Assembly: GCF_051020985.1 (NCBI RefSeq)
Contig: NW_027475144.1
Span: 310,001 to 374,000 of the forward strand
Reading direction: 5' to 3'
DNA: 64,000 nucleotides
From: Nomia melanderi
Lineage: Eukaryota > Arthropoda > Insecta > Hymenoptera > Halictidae
The notes beneath the pieces are model-generated. The model had not been told where the DNA came from. It saw nothing but the letters and a program-made list of their open reading frames with translations, and did no database searches. Position 1 is the stretch's first letter. Every line of letters starts with the position of its first letter. Shown piece after piece: positions 1 through 9,682 of the stretch. Both the position numbers and the translations under genes were made by a program.

Positions 1-1544
1 TAGCGCAATAAATCAAAGTGCATTGTCTGTAGGAGGCCCTGGCTCATGTATATGTGCAGCGGGAACGACCTCGGACCACCAGGGGCCGAGATAATTAGTG
101 ATATTCGGAATCCGTCACCCAAGGTCATGTAAAAATGCAGCATATATCTGGTGATATCTCGGGTGCTATTACAGATAGCGCAATAAATCAAAGTGCATTG
201 TCTGTAGGAGGCCCTGGCGCATGATTCTGTGCAGCGGGAACGACCTCGGACCACCAGGGGCCGAGAAAATCACCGTCTCATGGGGCCGGACTGTAAGGGT
301 CAGGGAAAAACCCAATATATATCTGGTGATATATCAGGTGCCATTAGAGATAGCGCGATAAATCAAAGTGCATTGTCTGTAGGAGGCCCTGGCGACTGAA
401 TCTGTGCAGCAGGAACGACCTCGGACCACCAGGGGCCGAGAAAATTAGTGATATTCGGAATCCGTCACCCAAGGTCATGTAAAAATGCAGCATATATCTG
501 GTGATATCTCGGGTGCTATTACAGATAGCGCAATAAATCAAAGTGCATTGTCTGTAGGAGGCCCTGGCGCATGTATCTGTGCAGCGGGAACGACCTCGGA
601 CCACCAGGGGCCGAGATAATTAGTGATATTCGGAATCCGTCACCCAAGGTCATGTAAAAATGCAGCATATATCTGGTGATATCTCGGGTGCTATTACAGA
701 TAGCGCAATAAATCAAAGTGCATTGTCTGAAGGAGGCCCTGGCGCATGAATCGGTGCAACGGGAACGACCTCGGACCACCAGGCGCCGAGAAAACCACAG
801 TCTCATGGGGCCGGACTCTCAGGGTCAGTGAAAAATCCAATATATATCTGGTGATATCTCGGGTGCTATTAGTGATAGCGCAACAAACCAAAGTGAATTG
901 TCTGCAAGAGGCCCTGGTGCATGAATCTGTGCAGCGGGAACGACCTCGGATCACCAGGGGCCGAGAAAACCACCATCTCATGGGGCCGGACACTCAGGTT
1001 CAGGGGAAAATCCAATATATATCTGGTGATATCTCGGGTGCTATTACTGATAGCGCAATAAAGCAAAGTGCATTGTCTGTAGGAGGCCCTGGCGCATGAA
1101 TCTGTGCAGCGGGATCGAATTCGGACCACCAGGGGCCGAGAAAATCACTTTCTCATGAGGCCGGACTGTCAGGGTCAGGGAAAGGTGCAATATATATCTG
1201 GTGATATCTCGGGTGCTATTAGAGCTAGCGCAATAAATCAAAGTGCATTGTCTGCAGGAGGCCCTAGCGCATGTATCTGTGCAGCGGGAACGACCTCGGA
1301 CCTCCAGGGGCCGAGACAACCACCGTCTCATGGGGCCGGAAACTCGGGGTCAGGGGAAAATCCAATATATATCTGGTGATATCTCGGGTGCTATTAGAGA
1401 TAGCGCAATAAATCAAAGTACATTGTCTGTAGGAGGCCCTGGCGCATGAATCTGTGCAGCGGGATCGACCTCGGACCAGCAGGGGCCGAGAAAATCTCCG
1501 TCTCATGCGGCCGGACTGTCAGGGTCAGTGAAAAATCCAATATA
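1..1544 (+). repeat. 175-bp satellite array, segment 1
   Basis: About 8.8 head-to-tail monomers of 175 bp, entering from beyond the left edge. Each monomer contains an EcoRV site (GATATC) in the phrase TGGTGATATCTCGGG, then GCGCAATAAA, AGGAGGCCCTGG, GCAGCGGGAACGACC, a CTCGG...CCGAG inverted repeat, CATGGGGCCGG, and an AT-rich join AATCCAATATATATCTGG. The last base pairs (1543-1544, TA) are the left target-site duplication of the first transposon. Three monomers here have a diverged right half (see entry at 91). No gene is supported. Short open frames on both strands recur at 175-bp spacing and are repeat by-products. Confidence 0.97.
91..146 (+). repeat. Variant monomer segment (diverged right half)
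   Basis: In this monomer the stretch after CCGAG is replaced by a diverged sequence with the landmarks TTAGTGATATTCGGAATCCG and AAGGTCATGTAAAAATG. The usual monomer has the CATGGGGCCGGACACTCAGG block there. Overall monomer length stays 175 bp, and the last roughly 25 bases still align with the standard form. This looks like a divergent allele or an old replacement, not an insertion. The same variant starts near 441, 616, 3461, 3986, 5386, 5561, 6961, 7311, 7486, 10331, 10856, 12430, 12605, 16807, 16982, 19827, 21751, 21926 and 57095. Nineteen of the 20 examples lie in the transposon-bearing HOR region. Function unknown. Confidence 0.85.
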
Positions 1545-1579
1545 CAGTCTGTTTGACAAGAGCGTGTACGGCAAAACTC
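1545..1579 (+). repeat. Left terminal inverted repeat, copy 1
   Basis: 35-bp end repeat beginning CAGTCTGTTTGACAAGAGCG. It matches the reverse complement of 2778-2812 except at positions 3 (G versus C) and 24 (A versus C). It is preceded by the TA target duplication at 1543-1544. In this family it is the site bound and cut by the transposase. Confidence 0.96.
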
Positions 1580-1642
1580 TTACGTGCGATGTCTTAGGTA
1601 AGAAATTCCACTTCAAGCAGGTAACTTGAATGTTTCCCTAAG

Positions 1643-2704
1643 ATGCTTTGTACAAAAAACCTTCAGTTGTTGATCGAGCTTATTCGTAAAACGACGCATT
1701 TCATTATGAGTGCCGCGTACGCATCACGTTACGAAGCAGTGTTTCTGTGTTCCCATCCTAAAGGACCAAAAATGTCATACACAGCGGCTGCTAAATACAT
1801 GAAGAAATCGAAGACATTTGTTAGTAAGTGGGTGAAACGATATTTGGAGGTCAAAAATGTCGATGACCTACCAAATCGTGGCACTAAGTCAAAGACGACG
1901 AAGAAAGAGGATAAATTGATTTTACGCGAATTCGAGAAGAATCCCCGTCTATCGTTACGTAGTGGACAGGCAGTTTTATGTAGAAAGGGTTTGAAATTGT
2001 TATGTGATACGATAAGAAGACGATTATTGGCAAATAATGTGAAATTGAGAAGCACAATAAAGAAAGTGCTACTATCCGAGAAACATGTCACAAAAAGACT
2101 CGCTTGGGCGAATGAAAATTTGAACCGTGATTTGGACAATGTAATTTTTTCGGACGAAACTTCTTTTTGGGCACATACTTTTATAACCCATACCTGGTGT
2201 AACCACGCCAATAAACTCCTTCAGCGAACCGTTAAACACCCGGTAAGGGTGCATGTTTGGGGTTGCTTCTCGAAGCAGAGATTCGGTACTTTGCACGTAT
2301 TCACTGACAATTTAAACGCTGCCAAAATGGTCAAAATCTATCAGAGAGCCTTATTACCATCTGCCCAGAGGTGGTTTATAAGAAATAATAAACATTGGCT
2401 ACTGGAAGAGGATAATGACCCAAAACATCGAAGTCGACACTGTACAGCCTGGAAAGAGGAAAATCACATCGATGTACTAGATTAGCCTTCACAGTCGACG
2501 GATGCAAATCCAATAGAAAATGTTTGGGCAATCATGAAGATCAAGCTCAGAGGAAAGAAGCACAACACGATCAAGAAGCTGATTCGTCAAATTCGATTGG
2601 TATGGAGGTCCTTATCTCGTGATTATGCGATTACATTAGTAGAAAGTATGCCTCGAAGATGTAAATTAATTATTGATAATGGCGGTGACTGGGCACCATA
2701 TTAA
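1643..2704 (+). pseudogene. Tc1-like DD34E transposase, one in-frame stop, copy 1
   Basis: Cut-and-paste transposase of the Tc1 type, acting in the nucleus on the element's own inverted repeats. The frame opens at 1643, runs 280 codons to a TAG at 2483-2485, then continues in the same frame for 72 codons to TAA at 2702-2704. Residues about 44-70 look like the first helix-turn-helix and about 103-133 the second. Between them is a basic linker (NRGTKSKTTKK, 78-88). Catalytic residues visible are D171 in FSDETSFW, D257 in EEDNDPKH and E292 in NPIENVW, past the stop. Exactly 34 residues separate D257 and E292. The stop occupies position 281, where Tc1 proteins usually have W before P, so TGG to TAG by one transition is likely. 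Total span is 353 positions. Met22 (1706) is an alternative start giving a more usual N-terminus. Translation stopping at 280 would lose the catalytic E, so this copy is inferred inactive. Confidence 0.93.
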
Positions 2705-2777
2705 TAATAACGCATCTTAGTATACACCATAAAGAATTTGTGTATTTTTTTCGAACCCGATATCCGAAATAGTTTTC

Positions 2778-2812
2778 GAGTTTTGCCGGACACGCTCTTG
2801 TCAAACAGAGTG
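2778..2812 (-). repeat. Right terminal inverted repeat, copy 1
   Basis: 35-bp end repeat, the inverse of 1545-1579 with two mismatches. The TA duplication follows at 2813-2814 and satellite sequence resumes at once with TATCTGGTGATATC. Confidence 0.96.
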
Positions 2813-5800
2813 TATATCTGGTGATATCTCGGGTGCTATTAGAGATAGCGAAATAAATCAAACTGCATTGTCTGCAGGAGGCCCTGGCGCATAAATCTGT
2901 GCCGCGGGATCGACCTCGGACCACCAGGGGCCGAGAAAACCACCGACACATGAGGCCGGACACTCAGGGTCGAGGAAAAATTCAATATATATCTGGTGAT
3001 ATCTCGGGTGCTCTTACAGATAGCGCACTAAACCAAAGTGAATTATCTGCAGGGGGCCCTGGCGCATGAATCTGTGCAGCGGGATCGACCTCGGACCACC
3101 AGAGGCCGAGAAAATCACCGCCTCATGGGGCCGGATTGCCAGGGTCAGGGAAAAATCCAATATATATCTGGTGATATCTCGGGTGCTATTAGAGATAGCG
3201 AAATAAATGAAAGTGCATTGTCTGCTGAAGGCCCTGGCGCACAAATCTGTGCCGCGGGATCGACCTTGGACCACCAGGGACCGAGAAAACCACCGACACA
3301 TGGGGCCGGACACTCATGGTCAGGGGAAAATCCAATATATATCTGGTGATATCTCGAGTGCTATTAGAGATAGCGCAATAAACCAAAGTGAATTATCTGC
3401 AGGAGGGCCTGGCGTATTAATCTGAGCAGCAGGAACGACCTCGGACCACCAGGCGCCGAGAAAATTACATATATTCGGAATCCGTTACCCAAGGTCATGT
3501 AAAAATCCAGCATATATCTGGTGACATCTGGGGTGCTCTTACAGATAGCGCACTAAACCAAAGTGAATTATCTATAGGAGGTCCTGGCGCATGAATCTGT
3601 GCAGCGGGATCGACCTCGGACCACCAGGGGCCGAGAAAATCTCCATCTCATGGGGCCGGACTGTCAGGGTCAGGGAAAAATCCAATATATATCTGGTGAT
3701 ATCTCGGGTGCTATTAGAGATAGCGAAATAAATCAAAGTGCATTGTCTGCAGGAGGCCCTGGCGCATAAATCTGTGCCGCGGGAACGACCTCGGACCGCC
3801 AGGGGCCGAGAAAACCACCGTCTCATGGGGCCGGACACTCAGGGTCAGGGGAAAATCCTGTATGTATATGGTGATATCTCGGGTGCTATTAGAGATCGCG
3901 CAATAAATCAAAGTGCATTGTCTGTAGGAGGCCCTGGCGCATGTATCTGTGCAGCGGGAACGACCTCGGACCACCAGGGGCCGAGATAATTAGTGATATT
4001 CGGAATCCGTCACCCAAGGTCATGTAAAAATGCAGCATATATCTGGTGATATCTCGGGTGCTATTACAGATAGCGCAATAAATCAAAGTGCATTGTCTGA
4101 AGGAGGCCCTGGCGCATGAATCGGTGCAACGGGAACGACCTCGGACCACCAGGCGCCGAGAAAACCACAGTCTCATGGGGCCGGACTCTCAGGGTCAGTG
4201 AAAAATCCAATATATATCTGGTGATATCTCGGGTGCTATTAGTGATAGCGCAACAAACCAAAGTGAATTGTCTGCAAGAGGCCCTGGCGCATGAATCTGT
4301 GTAGCGGGAACGACCTCGGACCACCAGGGGCCGAAAAAACCACAGTCTCATGGGGCCGGACACTCAGGGTCTGGGGAAAATCCAATATATATCTGGTGAT
4401 ATCTCGGGTGCTATTAGAGATAGCGCAATAAACCAAAGTGCATTGTCTGTAGGAGGCCCTGGCGCATGAATCTGTGCAGCGGGAACGACCTCGGAACACC
4501 AGGGACCGAGAAAACCACCGTCTCATGGGGCCGGATACTCAGGGTCAGTGAAAAATCCAATATATATGTGGTGATATCTCGGGTGCTCTTACAGATAGCG
4601 CAATAAATCAAAGTGAATAATCTGCAGTAGGCCCTGGCGCATGAATCCGTGCAGCGGGAACGACCTCGGACGACCAGGGGCCGAGAAAACCACAGTCTCA
4701 TGGGGCCGGACTCTCAGGGTCAGGGGAAAATCCAATATAGATCTGGTGATATCTCGGGTGCTATTACAGATAGCGCAATAAATCAAAGTGCATTACCTGT
4801 AGGAGGCCCTGGCGCATGAATCTGTGCAGCGGGAACGTCCTCGAACCTCCAGGGGCCGAGACAACGACCGTCTCATGGGGCCGGACACTCAGGGTCAGGG
4901 TAAAATCCAATATATATGTGGTGATATCTCGGGTGCTATTACAGATAGCGCAATAAATCAAAGTGCATTGTCTGTAGGAGGCCCTGGCGCATGAATCTGT
5001 GCAGCGGGAACGACCTCGGACCACCAGGGGCCGAAAAAACCATAGTCTCATGGGGCCGGTCACTCAGGGTCAGGGAAAAATCCAATATATATCTGGTGAT
5101 ATCTCGGGTGCTATTACAGATCGCGCACTAAACCAAAGTGAACTATCTGCAGGGGGCCCTGGCTCATGAATCTGTGCAGCGGGAACGACCTAGGACCACC
5201 AGTGGCCGAGAAAACCACCGACACATGGGGCCGGACTGTCAGGGTCAGGGAAGAATCCAATATATATATGGTGATATCTCGGGTGCTATTAGAGGTAGAG
5301 CAATAAATCAAAGTCCATTGTCTGTACGAGGCACTGGCGTATGAATCTGTGCAGCAGGAACTACCTCGGACCACCAGGGGCCGAGAAAATTACAGATATT
5401 CGGAATCCGTCACACAAGGTCACGTAAAAATCCAGCATCTATCTGATGATATCTCGGGTGCTGTTACAGATAGCGCAATAAACCAAAGTGAATTATCTGC
5501 AGGAGGGCCTGGCGTATTAATCTGAGCAGCAGGAACGACCTCGGACCACCAGGCGCCGAGAAAATTACATATATTCGGAATCCGTTACCCAAGGTCATGT
5601 AAAAATCCAGCATATATCTGGTGACATCTCGGGTGCTCTTACAGATAGCGCACTAAACCAAAGTGAATTATCTATAGGAGGCCCTGGCGCATGAATCTGT
5701 GCAGCGGGATCGACCTCGGACCACCAGGGGCCGAGAAAATCTCCATCTCATGGGGCCGGACTGTCAGGGTCAAGGAAAAATCCAATATATATCTGGTGAT

Positions 5801-8414
5801 ATCTCGGGTGCTATTAGAGATCGCGCAATAAATCAAAGTGCATTGTCTGTAGGAGGCCCTGGCGCATGATTCTGTGCAGCGGGAACGACCTCGGACCACC
5901 AGGGTCCGAGGAAACGACCGTCTCATGGGGCCGGACACTCAGGGTCAGTGAAAAATCCAATATATATCTGCTGATATCTCGGGTGCTATTACAGATAGCG
6001 CAATAAATCAAAGTGCATTGTCTGTAGGAGGCCCTGGCGCATGAATCTGTGTAGCGGGAACGACCTCGGACCACCAGGGGCCGAAAAAACCACAGTCTCA
6101 TGGGGCCGGACACTCAGGGTCTGGGGAAAATCCAATATATATCTGGTGATATCTCGGGTGCTATTAGAGATAGCGCAATAAACCAAAGTGCATTGTCTGT
6201 AGGAGGCCCTGGCGCATGAATCTGTGCAGCGGGAACGACCTCGGAACACCAGGGACCGAGAAAACCACCGTCTCATGGGGCCGGATACTCAGGGTCAGTG
6301 AAAAATCCAATATATATGTGGTGATATCTCGGGTGCTCTTACAGATAGCGCAATAAATCAAAGTGAATAATCTGCAGTAGGCCCTGGCGCATGAATCCGT
6401 GCAGCGGGAACGACCTCGGACGACCAGGGGCCGAGAAAACCACAGTCTCATGGGGCCGGACACTCAGGGTCAGGGGAAAATCCAATATAGATCTGGTGAT
6501 ATCTCGGGTGCTATTACAGATAGCGCAATAAATCAAAGTGCATTACCTGTAGGAGGCCCTGGCGCATGAATCTGTGCAGCGGGAACGTCCTCGGACCTCC
6601 AGGGGCCGAGACAACGACCGTCTCATGGGGCCGGACACTCAGGGTCAGGGTAAAATCCAATATATATGTGGTGATATCTCGGGTGCTATTACAGATAGCG
6701 CAATAAATCAAAGTGCATTGTCTGTAGGAGGCCCTGGCGCATGAATCTGTGCAGCGGGAACGACCTCGGACCACCAGGGGCCGAAAAAACCATAGTCTCA
6801 TGGGGCCGGTCACTCAGGGTCAGGGAAAAATCCAATATATATCTGGTGATATCTCGGGTGCTATTACAGATAGCGCAATAAATCAAAGTGCATTGTCTGT
6901 AGGAGGCCCTGGCTCATGTATATGTGCAGCGGGAACGACCTCGGACCACCAGGGGCCGAGATAATTAGTGATATTCGGAATCCGTCACCCAAGGTCATGT
7001 AAAAATGCAGCATATATCTGGTGATATCTCGGGTGCTATTACAGATAGCGCAATAAATCAAAGTGCATTGTCTGTAGGAGGCCCTGGCGCATGATTCTGT
7101 GCAGCGGGAACGACCTCGGACCACCAGGGGCCGAGAAAATCACCGTCTCATGGGGCCGGACTGTAAGGGTCAGGGAAAAACCCAATATATATCTGGTGAT
7201 ATATCAGGTGCCATTAGAGATAGCGCGATAAATCAAAGTGCATTGTCTGTAGGAGGCCCTGGCGACTGAATCTGTGCAGCAGGAACGACCTCGGACCACC
7301 AGGGGCCGAGAAAATTAGTGATATTCGGAATCCGTCACCCAAGGTCATGTAAAAATGCAGCATATATCTGGTGATATCTCGGGTGCTATTACAGATAGCG
7401 CAATAAATCAAAGTGCATTGTCTGTAGGAGGCCCTGGCGCATGTATCTGTGCAGCGGGAACGACCTCGGACCACCAGGGGCCGAGATAATTAGTGATATT
7501 CGGAATCCGTCACCCAAGGTCATGTAAAAATGCAGCATATATCTGGTGATATCTCGGGTGCTATTACAGATAGCGCAATAAATCAAAGTGCATTGTCTGA
7601 AGGAGGCCCTGGCGCATGAATCGGTGCAACGGGAACGACCTCGGACCACCAGGCGCCGAGAAAACCACAGTCTCATGGGGCCGGACTCTCAGGGTCAGTG
7701 AAAAATCCAATATATATCTGGTGATATCTCGGGTGCTATTAGTGATAGCGCAACAAACCAAAGTGAATTGTCTGCAAGAGGCCCTGGTGCATGAATCTGT
7801 GCAGCGGGAACGACCTCGGATCACCAGGGGCCGAGAAAACCACCATCTCATGGGGCCGGACACTCAGGTTCAGGGGAAAATCCAATATATATCTGGTGAT
7901 ATCTCGGGTGCTATTACTGATAGCGCAATAAAGCAAAGTGCATTGTCTGTAGGAGGCCCTGGCGCATGAATCTGTGCAGCGGGATCGAATTCGGACCACC
8001 AGGGGCCGAGAAAATCACTTTCTCATGAGGCCGGACTGTCAGGGTCAGGGAAAGGTGCAATATATATCTGGTGATATCTCGGGTGCTATTAGAGCTAGCG
8101 CAATAAATCAAAGTGCATTGTCTGCAGGAGGCCCTAGCGCATGTATCTGTGCAGCGGGAACGACCTCGGACCTCCAGGGGCCGAGACAACCACCGTCTCA
8201 TGGGGCCGGAAACTCGGGGTCAGGGGAAAATCCAATATATATCTGGTGATATCTCGGGTGCTATTAGAGATAGCGCAATAAATCAAAGTACATTGTCTGT
8301 AGGAGGCCCTGGCGCATGAATCTGTGCAGCGGGATCGACCTCGGACCAGCAGGGGCCGAGAAAATCTCCGTCTCATGCGGCCGGACTGTCAGGGTCAGTG
8401 AAAAATCCAATATA
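2813..8414 (+). repeat. 175-bp satellite array, segment 2
   Basis: 5602 bp between the first and second transposons, which is 32 monomers plus 2 bp of target duplication. The monomers directly right of the element (about 2815-3950) share local markers such as GCGAAATAAAT, GTGCCGCGGGATCG and CACCGACACATG. They form a recognisable flank that is repeated right of copies 2 and 3. Four of the diverged-right-half monomers start near 3461, 3986, 5386 and 5561. From 6871 the sequence restarts as unit B. No gene is supported. Confidence 0.96.
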
Positions 8415-8449
8415 CAGTCTGTTTGACAAGAGCGTGTACGGCAAAACTC
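8415..8449 (+). repeat. Left terminal inverted repeat, copy 2
   Basis: 35-bp repeat identical to 1545-1579, preceded by TA at 8413-8414. It pairs with 9648-9682 with the same two mismatches. Confidence 0.95.
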
Positions 8450-8512
8450 TTACGTGCGATGTCTTAGGTAAGAAATTCCACTTCAAGCAGGTAACTTGAA
8501 TGTTTCCCTAAG

Positions 8513-9574
8513 ATGCTTTGTACAAAAAACCTTCAGTTGTTGATCGAGCTTATTCGTAAAACGACGCATTTCATTATGAGTGCCGCGTACGCATCACGTT
8601 ACGAAGCAGTGTTTCTGTGTTCCCATCCTAAAGGACCAAAAATGTCATACACAGCGGCTGCTAAATACATGAAGAAATCGAAGACATTTGTTAGTAAGTG
8701 GGTGAAACGATATTTGGAGGTCAAAAATGTCGATGACCTACCAAATCGTGGCACTAAGTCAAAGACGACGAAGAAAGAGGATAAATTGATTTTACGCGAA
8801 TTCGAGAAGAATCCCCGTCTATCGTTACGTAGTGGACAGGCAGTTTTATGTAGAAAGGGTTTGAAATTGTTATGTGATACGATAAGAAGACGATTATTGG
8901 CAAATAATGTGAAATTGAGAAGCACAATAAAGAAAGTGCTACTATCCGAGAAACATGTCACAAAAAGACTCGCTTGGGCGAATGAAAATTTGAACCGTGA
9001 TTTGGACAATGTAATTTTTTCGGACGAAACTTCTTTTTGGGCACATACTTTTATAACCCATACCTGGTGTAACCACGCCAATAAACTCCTTCAGCGAACC
9101 GTTAAACACCCGGTAAGGGTGCATGTTTGGGGTTGCTTCTCGAAGCAGAGATTCGGTACTTTGCACGTATTCACTGACAATTTAAACGCTGCCAAAATGG
9201 TCAAAATCTATCAGAGAGCCTTATTACCATCTGCCCAGAGGTGGTTTATAAGAAATAATAAACATTGGCTACTGGAAGAGGATAATGACCCAAAACATCG
9301 AAGTCGACACTGTACAGCCTGGAAAGAGGAAAATCACATCGATGTACTAGATTAGCCTTCACAGTCGACGGATGCAAATCCAATAGAAAATGTTTGGGCA
9401 ATCATGAAGATCAAGCTCAGAGGAAAGAAGCACAACACGATCAAGAAGCTGATTCGTCAAATTCGATTGGTATGGAGGTCCTTATCTCGTGATTATGCGA
9501 TTACATTAGTAGAAAGTATGCCTCGAAGATGTAAATTAATTATTGATAATGGCGGTGACTGGGCACCATATTAA
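8513..9574 (+). pseudogene. Tc1-like DD34E transposase, one in-frame stop, copy 2
   Basis: Same protein as at 1643-2704: 280 codons, TAG at 9353-9355, then 72 further in-frame codons ending in TAA at 9572-9574. The helix-turn-helix region, basic linker, D171, D257 and (after the stop) E292 are all present. The same nonsense codon in the same place means it was inherited from the common ancestral insertion. Identity to copy 1 at the protein level implies very recent duplication or ongoing gene conversion. It is inferred not to yield active transposase unless the stop is read through. Confidence 0.92.
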
Positions 9575-9647
9575 TAATAACGCATCTTAGTATACACCAT
9601 AAAGAATTTGTGTATTTTTTTCGAACCCGATATCCGAAATAGTTTTC

Positions 9648-9682
9648 GAGTTTTGCCGGACACGCTCTTGTCAAACAGAGTG
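9648..9682 (-). repeat. Right terminal inverted repeat, copy 2
   Basis: 35-bp repeat identical to 2778-2812, followed by TA at 9683-9684. Confidence 0.95.

Larger units (their letters stand above)
1545..2812 (+). mobile_element. Tc1/mariner-like DNA transposon, copy 1
   Basis: A complete 1268-bp element bounded by 35-bp terminal inverted repeats (1545-1579 and 2778-2812, 33 of 35 positions matching) and flanked by duplicated TA dinucleotides (1543-1544 and 2813-2814). Removing the element and one TA restores the usual monomer phrase AATCCAATATATATCTGG exactly, which proves insertion into a pre-existing monomer. Inside is a single transposase reading frame (1643-2704) with one premature stop. 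A 63-bp leader lies between the left repeat and the first ATG. A 73-bp AT-rich trailer (2705-2777) lies between the last stop and the right repeat. Length, TA target and DD34E triad are typical of the Tc1 branch of the IS630/Tc1/mariner superfamily. Confidence 0.96.
1..6870 (+). repeat. Transposon-bearing higher-order repeat, unit A
   Basis: Base 1 corresponds to base 6871, and the two sequences stay near-identical from there to about 4105/10975. They then match again, shifted by one monomer, to about 6830/13870. The unit is 6870 bp, which equals 32 monomers of 175 bp (5600) plus the 1268-bp transposon and one extra TA (1270). That arithmetic shows a whole-monomer register was kept when the block was duplicated, as unequal exchange would do. 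The window begins inside the array, so the true start of the unit is arbitrary. Confidence 0.88.
8415..9682 (+). mobile_element. Tc1/mariner-like DNA transposon, copy 2
   Basis: Same 1268-bp element as copy 1 at offset 6870, in the same monomer position and orientation, flanked by TA at 8413-8414 and 9683-9684. The flanking satellite on both sides is the same variant monomers as at copy 1. It is therefore a product of segmental duplication, not of a second transposition. The conceptual translation is identical to copy 1, and I saw no nucleotide difference when reading the two side by side. Confidence 0.96.

Noticed and set aside
100..125. CENP-B box
   Set aside because: TTCGGAATCCG in the variant monomers and CGGGAACG in the standard ones resemble parts of the box, but the required spacing of TTCG, A and CGGG is not met on either strand by eye.
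1580..1642. A spliced first exon upstream of the transposase (GTAAG and CAG-like signals around 1608-1622)
   Set aside because: The signals are weak, the downstream ATG already yields a full N-terminus, and Tc1-type transposases are usually a single exon.
1729..2211. 160-codon minus-strand open frame inside the transposon (also at 8599 and 18095)
   Set aside because: It lies wholly antisense to the recognised DD34E transposase and has no recognisable domain. It is a shadow frame.
5448..5470. Hammerhead-ribozyme-like CTGATGA
   Set aside because: The motif occurs only in a rare variant (CTATCTGATGATATC), is CTGGTGA in nearly all monomers, and no GAAA core lies at a fitting distance with a stem II.
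8415..9682. Three independent transposon insertions
   Set aside because: Identical target base, TA duplications, orientation, stop codon and flanking variant monomers point to a single insertion and later segmental duplication.
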